This document shows, piece after piece, positions 1 to 9,048 of a stretch of DNA of 27,841 nucleotides (position 1 is the first letter of the stretch; every line of letters begins with the position of its first letter). Made by a program: the position numbers and the translations under genes. The notes under the pieces are model-generated. The model saw only the letters and a program-made list of their open reading frames with translations. It ran no database searches and was not told the origin of the DNA. The stretch covers positions 1-27,841 of the IMG/VR virus record IMGVR_UViG_3300021091_000331, one strand, 5' to 3'. The DNA is from a virus.

Positions 1-1
1 T

Positions 2-79
2 GAAGATTATGAATTAGCGCTAAGAGCAAAGAACTTAAAAGATTTGGTGAATAAAATATCAAATAGGCAAACTGCATGA
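2..79 (+). CDS. C-terminal end of an upstream protein with a UVR-like motif (5' partial)
   Basis: Only the last 25 codons are in the window, read in the frame starting at base 2 and ending at TGA 77-79. The visible peptide contains EDYELALRAKNLKDLV, which resembles the UVR helix-turn-helix motif (pattern D-[YF]-E-x-A-x-x-[LR]-x-x-L-K) found in UvrB, UvrC, McsA and ClpA-type proteins. A much clearer motif of the same kind closes the protein at 25726-26148. The stop overlaps the next start as ATGA, so the two genes are probably translationally coupled. The full protein is not visible, so no function can be assigned. Confidence 0.6.
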   Translation, partial: EDYELALRAKNLKDLVNKISNRQTA

Positions 80-489
80 GCGATTTATTTGGATTCATAA
101 ATGACATGGTTGCTAAACCCGAAGAGTTTAGAAAAACAAAAATGCATGAACGAGGAAAACATGTCTTTATGATTAATCGTTTATGTAGTATTGGTTTTCC
201 TATTCAAGCTTCTTACTTTAATCATATCAAGATTAACCCAGGACAAGCAGTAACTTTTTGGCAATCGCTCTTAAGCCAACGTTACAGCAGAACTCCACAG
301 TGGATGTATGTTAAAACTTCTAAGGCTAAGGCAGAAAAGAAAGCTGCACAACCTGTTGACGACGCTGTTATTCGCAAGTACTGTGAAATACACAAGATAT
401 CCCGAAGAGATGTAGATGACGCTCTTCTTATATTGGGGGAAGACTTCGCAAAAGAATTAAAGAATTTCGAACAACTAATTAAAGACTAA
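76..489 (+). CDS. Possible clamp-loader small subunit (T4 gp62-like)
   Basis: 137 residues, ATG start overlapping the upstream stop by four bases. Three stretches recall the gp62 family of phage clamp-loader small subunits: an N-terminal 'FMINR' (about residues 31-35), a central W-M-Y-V-K (about 76-80), and a C-terminal helical pair with IRKYC followed by DDALLILG and KEL. In T4, gp62 with the gp44 ATPase loads the gp45 sliding clamp, which serves both replication and late transcription. The match rests on remembered family patterns, not on an alignment, and T4 gp62 itself is longer (187 residues). No gp44 or gp45 gene is in the window. It could instead be an unrelated small phage protein. 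Confidence 0.45.
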   Translation: MSDLFGFINDMVAKPEEFRKTKMHERGKHVFMINRLCSIGFPIQASYFNHIKINPGQAVTFWQSLLSQRYSRTPQWMYVKTSKAKAEKKAAQPVDDAVIRKYCEIHKISRRDVDDALLILGEDFAKELKNFEQLIKD

Positions 490-554
490 TGGCAGTAACG
501 CTTCCCCAACCTAAAGAAGTTCTTAAACTCAAGATTATTGATGAAGTAATCTAG
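489..554 (+). CDS. 21-residue mini-ORF, unknown
   Basis: ATG overlaps the preceding stop codon by one base (TAATG) and the frame ends at TAG 552-554, giving a 21-residue peptide beginning MAVTLPQPKEVLKLK. The overlap is the same coupling style used by accepted gene pairs here (21718, 23658), which is the only argument that it is translated. It may be a real micro-protein, a remnant of a longer gene, or chance. No family is recognisable. Confidence 0.3.
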   Translation: MAVTLPQPKEVLKLKIIDEVI

Positions 555-569
555 CCTCCCAGACCGGGT

Positions 570-577
570 GATATATA
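570..577 (+). promoter_or_regulatory. Putative late promoter, GATATATA
   Basis: Exact octamer GATATATA, 21 bases before the TTG start at 599. One of seven identical copies in intergenic DNA. No matching -35 element is visible. The flanks form a short inverted repeat (GGGTGA at 566-571 and TCACCC at 590-595). Confidence 0.6.
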
Positions 578-598
578 AAGAAAAGATATTCACCCATT

Positions 599-2605
599 TT
601 GAGTTGCATTGCTACACTTTCTAAGATTGGAGACTTCGCTGTCTTTTCGCAGAATCCTACTAAGCCATTTTACTATGTGAATAAACTTACTAAAGTAGTA
701 GATGATATCTCTGGTGCTGGTACTTTAAAAAAGGAGTTTAGGTGGAGTACTTCTAATAAACTAAAGACTTCTTGGATGGATGTTTCCGAATTAAGCGGAG
801 CCATTCTTGATCCATGTAATGAATTGTATGTAGATTTTCGCTATACTTTAGTAGCTGGCTTTCCTGTTACTATTAATGACATATATGTTGAATTTACTCA
901 GTGTGAAGACGCTGACGATAAATTCTTAGGATATCGCCCCCCTTTAACTGTTTCCGAGCAAGGAAACATCAGCAATCTTACAAAGATTGAAAACTTTACA
1001 TTCAAGCCTTACGCGGTAAATGCAGCAGTTGCTTTGTATAAAGAACTGGCGTATACGATAAACCAAATGTTTGGTCATGATGTAATGTACGCGAGAGCGA
1101 ATCCTCTCTATAATGGACGAGACTTTACTCTTCATGAGTGGACCTTGTATGATGTTGAAGATCCCTGCTGTGTTAAGGTATTGGTGCCAGGGAACGAATT
1201 CCCTGATAGCAAGATATCATTTAACCCAATGGGTCTTGACTTTGAAATGCCTTTTGAAATACAAATAGTCAAAGACTATTACGAAAGTATTTTTGGGGTA
1301 GGGACGGGACCACAGAAACGCGATATCATTTACTTCCCTATCGTTAATCGTATATATGAAATTGAGAGTTCTTACTTATGGAGAGACATCATGCAGCGAG
1401 AAGTTTATTGGAAAGTTTCTCTTAAGAAGTATCAACCTAAGTCCAACCGATACGAACCTACTGACTTGCGTGAACAGTTTGATAACTTAACATGGGACGC
1501 CGAAGAAAGATTTGGAGAAGAAGTCAGGGAAGATGAAATTAAGACTACTAAGCCTAAGCAATATGATACTAAAATCGGCTCCCGTGATTATGACCCAGTT
1601 AGATTAACTGTAAACGATGATCTTGTCATTTCACAAGGGGTTGTTCAAAACTACAGTATATACCTTTCAGAATCCCAATATGACTTAAGATCGATATTCG
1701 ATATAGATAAACCTATTAATGCTGTAGTTTACCGAGAAAAAGCTGTATTCCCTATTGATGCAACAGAAGAAAGATCTTTAACGGGGTGGTTTAATGAATT
1801 GAAGCCAAAGGTTATCATACCTAAAGATCCTATTAAAGGTATCATTATGATTCCTCCTATGACTCTTCCTAAGCAAATTACATTTAACATACCGGTACAA
1901 AATCGTGACTATGAACCAGGAGATATAATCAAAATAACTCGGTACAATGGGTTTAGTTTATACGGAAAGTTTTTAAGTAAAGTTTCAACCATGAATGGTT
2001 TAACCATAACTATGGAAGTTCCGCAAGCTGTCTTAGATTTTGTAGCAAGTACTTATTCAACATGGCACTTGCAATCAGGTTATACTGCTGAGAAGTCAAG
2101 CGAAACAGTTTTACTCGACGGTTATGATGAAGCTAGTAACTCAGGTTGGAAGTTCTCTTTGTATGCTAGCAGATATTTTGTATTTAAGTCACCCGCTGAA
2201 GAACATGTGTTTGCTCTCCCAAACAATGTTATAGAGGGTTCATGGTATGCATTCTTTTTGAATGTAAGTAATTACTATAATCAAATATCTTTGGATGTCT
2301 GGATAAGAAAGTGGAACGAGACTGAAGTTACCCCACAACAAACTACAGATCTGGAGAATATATACTCAAAGGCTATAGTTGCTCCTGCAAAACCTAGAAC
2401 AGCAGGAAGCGGTGATTACAATTACAGGTTACCTGCTAGCAACTTGCTGTATACTAACATAAGACTATTTAACAAAACTGAAACCGATCTAATGAAACAG
2501 ATGACAATCTTAAATCAGACAATCGTACAAGATACGCATTATGCGATAATTATTGATAACGCTGTGCCGAGATTGCTGTTGCCGTGGAGCGGTAAAACTA
2601 AATAA
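599..2605 (+). CDS. Large virion structural protein, role unknown
   Basis: 668 residues. The in-frame stop TGA at 569-571 means the protein must start after that point. TTG at 599 is the only ordinary start codon near the promoter motif; ATT at 596 is the alternative. There is no signal peptide and no membrane helix. The chain looks like a multi-domain beta-rich virion protein. The C-terminal part (roughly residues 490-640) alternates aromatic beta strands such as WKFSLYASRYFVFK and WYAFFLNVSNYY and ends with TNIRLFN and AIIIDNAVPRL, which recalls a LamG/concanavalin-like fold (inference, weak). It sits directly before the terminase genes, where T4 has its neck and tail-completion genes, so a neck, portal-vertex or baseplate role is plausible. 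I do not recognise a named T4 homologue. Confidence 0.85.
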   Translation: MSCIATLSKIGDFAVFSQNPTKPFYYVNKLTKVVDDISGAGTLKKEFRWSTSNKLKTSWMDVSELSGAILDPCNELYVDFRYTLVAGFPVTINDIYVEFTQCEDADDKFLGYRPPLTVSEQGNISNLTKIENFTFKPYAVNAAVALYKELAYTINQMFGHDVMYARANPLYNGRDFTLHEWTLYDVEDPCCVKVLVPGNEFPDSKISFNPMGLDFEMPFEIQIVKDYYESIFGVGTGPQKRDIIYFPIVNRIYEIESSYLWRDIMQREVYWKVSLKKYQPKSNRYEPTDLREQFDNLTWDAEERFGEEVREDEIKTTKPKQYDTKIGSRDYDPVRLTVNDDLVISQGVVQNYSIYLSESQYDLRSIFDIDKPINAVVYREKAVFPIDATEERSLTGWFNELKPKVIIPKDPIKGIIMIPPMTLPKQITFNIPVQNRDYEPGDIIKITRYNGFSLYGKFLSKVSTMNGLTITMEVPQAVLDFVASTYSTWHLQSGYTAEKSSETVLLDGYDEASNSGWKFSLYASRYFVFKSPAEEHVFALPNNVIEGSWYAFFLNVSNYYNQISLDVWIRKWNETEVTPQQTTDLENIYSKAIVAPAKPRTAGSGDYNYRLPASNLLYTNIRLFNKTETDLMKQMTILNQTIVQDTHYAIIIDNAVPRLLLPWSGKTK

Positions 2606-2606
2606 T

Positions 2607-3290
2607 ATGCCAAGAAAAGATACACCAGAGAGAAAGCGAGAACTTGACTTAAAAGACGAGCTCGAGCGATTAATCGCAATCGACACCACCGAGGTTCAAA
2701 ACGCGGTCCAAGAAGCAAGAAGCATTCTTCCCTCAAGAACTGCGTCAGGGTTCCTCGATTACCACCGTGTGAAGGAAGAATCTGACAATACATCGACTAG
2801 CATAGTCGATTCTATTGCTGAGTTTTATCTTGACCGAGATATCATATCAGAAATTCCGTATGTCAAGCAAAAGAATTCCGTGGATAAAATCACAGTTTCT
2901 AATTTGCTTTTTCAAATGAAGACGGCTGAACACGCTATCATTAAACTTCTTGAAGAAATTGACAACGGAAATACTCACCCACGAACTTTTGAAGTTCTTG
3001 CGTCATTACAAAGGTCAAAGATGGAAATTGTAAAACATCTCGCCCAATTTATGGTAATCATGGAGCAAAACTACAAAAACTTAAAAGAAGACTACCGCAT
3101 AAAGAAATCGGAAGAACCTACTTCGTTATCAACCGGTGACTATTCTGTTGAGGTTGATAACGGCGGTGCACAGTTCAGAGGTGGTAAGCAACTAATGGAG
3201 ATCTTAAGAGAAGCTGTACCAGAAAAGAAAGCAGAAGCAGTAATTAAAAGGGATAAAGATGTCGAAGACGGGCAAAGTTTGGAACAGTAA
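2607..3290 (+). CDS. Probable terminase small subunit
   Basis: 227 residues. The frame is open further upstream, but ATG 2607, one base after the previous stop, gives the sensible protein start MPRKDTPERK. The composition is highly charged and predominantly helical. A central helical region of about residues 85-160 includes LLFQMKTAEHAIIKLLEEI and HLAQFMVIMEQNYKNLKEDY and is likely to form the oligomerisation coiled coil. The small terminase recognises phage DNA and regulates the packaging motor. The assignment rests mainly on position: it lies immediately upstream of, and overlaps by 32 bases, the large terminase gene, as T4 gene 16 precedes gene 17. Sequence alone would not prove it. Confidence 0.65.
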   Translation: MPRKDTPERKRELDLKDELERLIAIDTTEVQNAVQEARSILPSRTASGFLDYHRVKEESDNTSTSIVDSIAEFYLDRDIISEIPYVKQKNSVDKITVSNLLFQMKTAEHAIIKLLEEIDNGNTHPRTFEVLASLQRSKMEIVKHLAQFMVIMEQNYKNLKEDYRIKKSEEPTSLSTGDYSVEVDNGGAQFRGGKQLMEILREAVPEKKAEAVIKRDKDVEDGQSLEQ

Positions 3291-5094
3291 GAAGATTAAT
3301 GAAATGGTCGGAAGAATAGATAGCGGTCTTACCGCTGACTTCTCTCCTTTCTATGATCAAAACACTGCGTATCGTGCAGCTGATGTAGTTTTTGAGTATT
3401 CACAAGAAGAGTTACAAGAATTGGCTAAGTGTGCTGCTGATGTAGTTTACTTTGGTGAAAAGTATTGTTTCTCTATGACAGATGAAGGGGTTAGGAGAAT
3501 AACACTTCGTGATTACCAAAAAGACATGCTCAAAGGATTCCAGGAAAATCGTTTTTCTGTCATGCTTGCATCACGCCAGATCGGTAAGACTGTGACATCT
3601 TCAATCTTTATTGCGTGGTACCTATGTTTTCACTACGATAGGAACTGCATGGTTGTGGCTAACAAGTTAGCCACAACTAACGAAATTGTTGATAAAATTA
3701 AAGTAATCTTAAAGAACTTGCCTTTCTTTATGAAGCCAGGCATCGTAAGTGGTGGTGTAACAGGTATGAGATTTGACAACGGTAATCGTCTATTCTCACA
3801 AGCAACTACCAAAACAGCGGCTATTGGTTTTACCATTCACTTGTTATTCGCGGATGAGTTTGCTCACATTCACAGCAACTTCTTATTGCCTTTTTATCGT
3901 TCAATTTATCCAACCTTATCATCTTCCCAAATATCCAGGATGATTATATGTTCTACTCCAAATGGTATGAATCTCTTTTACGAGATATACCAAGGAGCTT
4001 TACAAGGAAAAAATGCATTTCATCACATACGCGTCGATTGGTGGCAAGTACCAGGAAGAGATGAAGAGTGGAAAAAACGAGAAATTGCCAACCTTGGTAA
4101 CGAAGAATTATTTAACCAAGAATATGGAAATCAATTTCTTGCGTCATCAAGACTTCTCTTATCAAGCGCAACTCTAAACTTTATTAAAAGAATAGCAAAA
4201 AACTATAAATACGTCGAGATCGATGATCTGATAGATTACCCAGATCTAGCTGAGGTTTTAAAGTGGCACCCTGAATACGACCCGACTGACCTTAGTGTCA
4301 AAGACGATAAAATGATATTCGCTATAGACATTGGCGATGGGGTAGGTCGTGACTTCACAGTGATAAACATATTTAAGCTAGAACCTAAGTCACCTGCTAT
4401 GATAAGGCAAACTCGAGACTGGGCTGATGAAACCAGCTTTTTTAGATTAAAGCAAGTTGGTATGTTTAGGTCAAACAAGTTATCCGTGGAAGAAATGGCT
4501 AAGTGTTTAGAAATACTTACGTTTAGCTTGTATAATCACGAGAACTGTAAGATTGTGATGGAGATTAATTTCAAGGGTAACTTGGTTTTCGAAAGACTAT
4601 CAAGACATCGAGAATTTTATCCTGAGATTTTCTTATATACCAAGCATTCTATCGCTAATGATCAAATGAAACTTGGGGTAAAGATTCAAAAAGACAATAA
4701 AGAATCATATTCTCGAGAACTTAGAAATTTCTTACATAACAAAAGGATTGTTTTAACAGAATCCAAAACATTTGAAGAGTTGTCAGCTTTTGGTATAAAT
4801 AATGCAGGACGGTACGAATCGCAAATGGGGCATGATGATGTTGCTATGACTTGCGTCAATCTTGTTACTTACTTTGACTCTATTGACTTTTATGAAATGG
4901 TAGAGGACATGTATGATAAAGTTGATGAAGCAACAAAAAAGGCTGTTGAATTGCGTATGTCAACAGAAGGAAGTGGTGAAGACGTCATGGATGTATTTCG
5001 TGTTATTAAAAACTTCGACCAGTCTTTTATCAGCGGGCAGAAATTTTCTTTTGGGGATAAGTTGAGAGGCAAAGGGCCAGGTAGAACTTATTAA
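3259..5094 (+). CDS. Terminase large subunit (packaging ATPase and nuclease, T4 gp17-like)
   Basis: 611 residues, close to T4 gp17 (610). The N-terminal ATPase has a Walker A ASRQIGKT at 104-111, a Walker B LLFADE at 195-200 with the catalytic Glu200, and the coupling motif STPNG at 232-236. The C-terminal RNase H-fold nuclease shows its acidic residues in AIDIGDG (Asp357), VMEIN (Glu435) and HDDVAM (Asp526/Asp527). The enzyme docks on the portal, translocates DNA into the prohead by ATP hydrolysis and cuts the concatemer. ATG 3259 overlaps the small-subunit gene by 32 bases; ATG 3304 (residue 16) would leave a 13-base gap and is a possible alternative start. A perfect 12-base inverted repeat lies inside the gene at 3652-3677. 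Confidence 0.96.
   Translation: MSKTGKVWNSKKINEMVGRIDSGLTADFSPFYDQNTAYRAADVVFEYSQEELQELAKCAADVVYFGEKYCFSMTDEGVRRITLRDYQKDMLKGFQENRFSVMLASRQIGKTVTSSIFIAWYLCFHYDRNCMVVANKLATTNEIVDKIKVILKNLPFFMKPGIVSGGVTGMRFDNGNRLFSQATTKTAAIGFTIHLLFADEFAHIHSNFLLPFYRSIYPTLSSSQISRMIICSTPNGMNLFYEIYQGALQGKNAFHHIRVDWWQVPGRDEEWKKREIANLGNEELFNQEYGNQFLASSRLLLSSATLNFIKRIAKNYKYVEIDDLIDYPDLAEVLKWHPEYDPTDLSVKDDKMIFAIDIGDGVGRDFTVINIFKLEPKSPAMIRQTRDWADETSFFRLKQVGMFRSNKLSVEEMAKCLEILTFSLYNHENCKIVMEINFKGNLVFERLSRHREFYPEIFLYTKHSIANDQMKLGVKIQKDNKESYSRELRNFLHNKRIVLTESKTFEELSAFGINNAGRYESQMGHDDVAMTCVNLVTYFDSIDFYEMVEDMYDKVDEATKKAVELRMSTEGSGEDVMDVFRVIKNFDQSFISGQKFSFGDKLRGKGPGRTY
3652..3677. repeat. Perfect 12-base inverted repeat inside the terminase gene
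   Basis: GTTGTGGCTAAC, a two-base spacer AA, then GTTAGCCACAAC. As RNA it would fold as an 11-pair stem with a CAAG loop. It encodes VVANKLATT just after the Walker A motif. There is no T-run after it, so it is not a terminator. It could be a DNA site or an RNA structure, or it could be chance. Confidence 0.75.
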
Positions 5095-5112
5095 AAAAAT
5101 GAATAAACATAA

Positions 5113-5120
5113 GATATATA
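5113..5120 (+). promoter_or_regulatory. Putative late promoter, GATATATA
   Basis: Exact octamer GATATATA in the 71-base gap between the large terminase and the tail sheath, 45 bases before the sheath ATG. The flanks match other copies (AA before it). It would give the sheath gene its own late transcript. Confidence 0.65.
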
Positions 5121-5165
5121 GAAAAAGGAATCATACAGGTTCGACAAAAAATAATAGTATAAAGA

Positions 5166-8100
5166 ATGGCTAAAATCACTCTTGATCTTAACAGATTCAA
5201 AGCATCTGGAATATACACAATCGAGTTCGATGCTTCTGAGTTTATCGTTGTATCAACTCAGACAATCCGCTTGGTCGTTGGGTTTTCACGAATTGGCCCT
5301 TTTAACTCTCCGGTGTTTTTGCGGGATATTCGCACAGCAAGAAGAGTTTTCGGTACAATAGACTCTTCACTTGAAGCTCGTGGATCTTTCTTCCATCGTG
5401 CAATTGAAACTTCACTCGGAACAGGTCCAATCTTCGCATTAAACCTCTTACCACTAAACAATGTCCCAGTTAATGAAGGTGGAGACGCAGTAGATTATCG
5501 ATCATTTGCACTTGCGGCAAATGAAAACAACGGTGACATTACTAGAGCACTCTACGCTTCTTTCTACAACAAAGAAAGATTCTTCTATCCAGACACAGAT
5601 TACCTACAAGCAACTGTGGATAGCAAACCAGCTAACCGCGGTAGATTGTTTAACGTAGTAAACCTTGGTCAACAAGCGCAAAGCGTAATCATCAGAAAAT
5701 CAACAAATGCTAGTCAGTACAATGTTACTGCTCAAGACTATTTTGGTGCTGATGAAATACCAACATTCGTTTACAAGTCTGACTTTATGTCTGATTATTT
5801 CGTAGACGTATTCATTGTACGCGGCGACTGGACTAACTTGCCTCTACTTGCAAAAGATCCTCTTTACAGCAAGTTCTTTGACTTACGTGGTCTACGCGCT
5901 GATCGTCTTAACTCATTCTTGTCCCTTGATGGAATTACATTAACAGGTTCATTTACAGGTTGCATTATACCTGACTTCCTTGATAACAACGGAAGTAATC
6001 AATCTATCGATGTAATCGTTAATCAACAAGTTGCTACAACTGGTTTATTCCTAAACATCAACCAAGACGTTCTAGAAGATTACGCCAATTCAACTTACAA
6101 GGTTGATATGATTGGTAATACTTTGATTAACACTACTGACGATATTCTTGACTTCTTGTCATACAACACTCCTATAAAGTCGGTTCTTTCCTTCACCGGT
6201 AAAGATGACAACCTTTTATCACAAACGACTCTACAATCATTTGGCCCTCTTACAGGATCTGTTGAACCATACATACGCTCTGTTGCTACAGGCGGTGCTG
6301 CTGGTAAATTTGGAAACGTTCTTGTATTACCTCGACCTATTCCAAGTGACATCATCTTCACACCTTCACAGTGGGACTATATTGCTTCTGTACTAAACAC
6401 AAGATCTCTTGTTTTATCTAACGGTGCTTTAACAATTAACGACAGTGATACTCCTAATGACTACGTTAAAGTAAGTAACATTGTTGACACAGGAACCGAC
6501 TTGTTGATTTACTTGTCAAACCCTGTTCGTCAAGATAAAGATTACTACAGCGCTCTTTACGGAACTGGTCCTGAAAGTGATTACATCGAAGAAACTGTTG
6601 CTGCAGCAGTTCCTACCTTAGCTAACACTATCGACATAAAAAGCTTTAGTAACCTTACTCCTGTTATCACAGTCGGAGATGTGATCTTGGTTGAAGCTCC
6701 TGGGTATACAAAGTACTTTGAAATTGCTTCTTACATACCATCCTTTTCTCCTGGTGTAGACCGAATCATCGTAAACACTTCATTAACAGTTGGCGGGCCT
6801 CTTTGGTTAAACAAATGGTGTGTAGCCGGTTTTGCTGCTGATGAATTCGCTGCTTACCAACAGCCTAGTGCTCTTAGAGTAACAGTTTGGGCTACAACAG
6901 AGGTAGGTGCTCAAGATTTGATTCCTAACCTGCAACAAGGTTTCGGTAATACTTTTGGTTACATTGCTGAATGTGCTTCTACTATCGCAAACGTTGAAGG
7001 TTTAGGACAAACTACTAATGCCGCAGCAGAAAATAATGTAACAATTACCGACGCATCATCTGGAACTGTTTACGGTACAGCTCATATCTACGGTACTTTT
7101 GCTACTACCGATGCTTACGATTTAGTTTTATCATCCCCTACTTATGGTGGAGTCAACATTCTTACTGCTGCTGGTCTAAACGCATTTACTGTATTAGGTG
7201 TTGCTGCTGCTGCACAAGTAATCATAACACTTCCCGGTGGTCAACAATTTACAGGATTCGCTGACCCAGCTGCTGTTGTCGGTGTTGATCCTACATTAAC
7301 AGGTTCTAACATTGCAACTATTTCGTACATCGAGTCTTATCCTGGTTCAAAATTGTCTAAAAACATTAACGGAAACCTTTTAGTTGACGGAGATCGTGTT
7401 AAGTACGGTTCTGGTGCTTCACAATACAACTACTTAAACGTAGATTCTATTTGGGGTAAAAATATCAATCAGTACTCAAAAGTTGCTTACGGCTTACCAG
7501 GAACAATCGTTCGCCAGTTCGCTGATACAGCTTTACAAAACCCTACTACAAACTTTGCTACTCTTGATAACACTTACATCGATACAACAATTCAGTTACC
7601 TGCTGCTCTTGGTGAAAATGTATTTGCTGCATATTCTTCGTTGGCTAAAAACATTCAGTCGAACATTGCGATTGAAACCCCAGGACTTTACGGCGGCGGT
7701 AAGAAATTCAAACTTAGCCAAACAAATTCTGTTAATCTAGAAGTTGGAGATTTCGTTGTGAATAATGACATCGTTTCTCCTAAACTTACAAGAGTTACTT
7801 CTAAAGTTAAGAAATTAGATCCTGCTACAGGATCTCCTTATTTTGAATATACTGTAATTGAAGTACCTGGTACTACAACTACTTCGGGTATTTCTTATAT
7901 TACTAAGTTTACACCGATTCAGAAATTTGCTGATCGTTTCCAATTCACTCAGTTATCTGGGTTTAAGATGACAGATTATCATATACCTGGTACTCCTGCT
8001 CAACTTGAAAAAATACTTAGTGTTCTTGAGACTACAAACATTGGTGAAACTCTTGCTTCAAGAGACGTGATTCAATTCCGTTACATCATTGACACATTCA

Positions 8101-9005
8101 ATGGTGGTCTTGAGCCAGGAATGGGCCCAAAACAATACTTGAGTCGATTAGCTAAGAATCGTCAACAGTGTCTAGCTTTATTGAACGCCCCTTCTATGGC
8201 TGAATTCCAAGCAAGCACTGACCCGCGATTCACTGAATTACCTGACGCTGCTTCAGGAAACCCTAAACCAGTGCTTAACACCGAGTACATTTCTACAGGT
8301 GGTAACTTAAGCCTTGGTCCAAGTTATACTTGGGGTTTACCTGATGAAGAGAACGGTGCTAAATTTATTGGGGTCTTCACACCTAACGTTATCCTTAGAG
8401 AAAACGGTAAGAACATCAGTATCCCACCTGCTGCTCACGTTTCTAACAACTTCGTTGCTAAATTCGTGAACGGAACCCCTTATGCTATCGTCGCTGGTCC
8501 AAGAAGAGGTGTTATTTCTGACCCTAAATTCGTAGGACTTGAATATGACTTCTTGTTGAAGGACCGTGAATATCTCGAACCAGCAGGTCTTAACCCCATC
8601 GTAGTTGTTCGCAACGTTGGTCCAATGATCTTCGCTAACCAGACTGCTTACCAAAGAACTTTATCAGCATTCAACAACTTACATGTTCGTGACTTGCTTA
8701 TTACAGTTGAAGAAGGTGTTATTGAAATCTTACAAAACTACTTGTTTGAGTTTAACGATGCTGCTACACGTCTTGAAATACGCACAATCATTGAAACATA
8801 TCTTGATGTTGTAAGAAACGCTGGAGGTATTCAAGCATTCTCGGTTATTATGGACGATACCAATAACACTAACGAAATCATTGACCAAAACTTTGGTATC
8901 ATTGACATCGGAATCGAGCCAACGAGAGGGCTACAGAAATTCGTTAACCGTATTACAGTTCTTAAGACTGGTGCAATCGCTTCAGGCGGATTTGCTGCAG
9001 TATAA
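5166..9005 (+). CDS. Tail sheath protein (T4 gp18-like), enlarged
   Basis: 1279 residues, about twice T4 gp18 (659). The N-terminal about 100 residues have the sheath pattern (IRLVVGFSRIGPFNSPVFL, then FFHRAIETSLGTGPIFALNL). The C-terminal domain from about residue 1090 is typical of phage sheaths: NNLHVRDLLITVEEGVIEIL near 1170, then a helix with FNDAATRLEIRTIIETYLD, ending with FVNRITVLKTG. Sheath subunits form the contractile tube that drives the tail tube through the host envelope. The extra 600 or so residues in the middle are Thr/Ser/Ala/Gly-rich, beta-looking segments that would project as surface domains. The leader is A-rich without a Shine-Dalgarno sequence. The tube gene follows directly, as in T4. 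Confidence 0.93.
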   Translation: MAKITLDLNRFKASGIYTIEFDASEFIVVSTQTIRLVVGFSRIGPFNSPVFLRDIRTARRVFGTIDSSLEARGSFFHRAIETSLGTGPIFALNLLPLNNVPVNEGGDAVDYRSFALAANENNGDITRALYASFYNKERFFYPDTDYLQATVDSKPANRGRLFNVVNLGQQAQSVIIRKSTNASQYNVTAQDYFGADEIPTFVYKSDFMSDYFVDVFIVRGDWTNLPLLAKDPLYSKFFDLRGLRADRLNSFLSLDGITLTGSFTGCIIPDFLDNNGSNQSIDVIVNQQVATTGLFLNINQDVLEDYANSTYKVDMIGNTLINTTDDILDFLSYNTPIKSVLSFTGKDDNLLSQTTLQSFGPLTGSVEPYIRSVATGGAAGKFGNVLVLPRPIPSDIIFTPSQWDYIASVLNTRSLVLSNGALTINDSDTPNDYVKVSNIVDTGTDLLIYLSNPVRQDKDYYSALYGTGPESDYIEETVAAAVPTLANTIDIKSFSNLTPVITVGDVILVEAPGYTKYFEIASYIPSFSPGVDRIIVNTSLTVGGPLWLNKWCVAGFAADEFAAYQQPSALRVTVWATTEVGAQDLIPNLQQGFGNTFGYIAECASTIANVEGLGQTTNAAAENNVTITDASSGTVYGTAHIYGTFATTDAYDLVLSSPTYGGVNILTAAGLNAFTVLGVAAAAQVIITLPGGQQFTGFADPAAVVGVDPTLTGSNIATISYIESYPGSKLSKNINGNLLVDGDRVKYGSGASQYNYLNVDSIWGKNINQYSKVAYGLPGTIVRQFADTALQNPTTNFATLDNTYIDTTIQLPAALGENVFAAYSSLAKNIQSNIAIETPGLYGGGKKFKLSQTNSVNLEVGDFVVNNDIVSPKLTRVTSKVKKLDPATGSPYFEYTVIEVPGTTTTSGISYITKFTPIQKFADRFQFTQLSGFKMTDYHIPGTPAQLEKILSVLETTNIGETLASRDVIQFRYIIDTFNGGLEPGMGPKQYLSRLAKNRQQCLALLNAPSMAEFQASTDPRFTELPDAASGNPKPVLNTEYISTGGNLSLGPSYTWGLPDEENGAKFIGVFTPNVILRENGKNISIPPAAHVSNNFVAKFVNGTPYAIVAGPRRGVISDPKFVGLEYDFLLKDREYLEPAGLNPIVVVRNVGPMIFANQTAYQRTLSAFNNLHVRDLLITVEEGVIEILQNYLFEFNDAATRLEIRTIIETYLDVVRNAGGIQAFSVIMDDTNNTNEIIDQNFGIIDIGIEPTRGLQKFVNRITVLKTGAIASGGFAAV

Positions 9006-9009
9006 GAAA

Positions 9010-9017
9010 GATATATA
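9010..9017 (+). promoter_or_regulatory. Putative late promoter, GATATATA
   Basis: Exact octamer GATATATA followed by CA, five bases after the sheath stop and 31 bases before the tail tube ATG. It would allow the tube to be transcribed separately from the sheath up to the terminator at 9625. Confidence 0.65.
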
Positions 9018-9048
9018 CATTGAATAAATAAAAGAAAACTAAAATACT

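Noticed and set aside
2553-2606. Upstream extension of the small terminase to ATG 2553
   Set aside because: The extension overlaps the previous gene's C-terminus and adds a Cys-rich segment unlike the rest. ATG 2607 directly after the previous stop is the better start.
3379-3450. Repeated GCTGATGTAGTTT within the terminase gene
   Set aside because: A 13-base match encoding AADVV twice; too short and within coding sequence, so chance or ordinary coding is enough.
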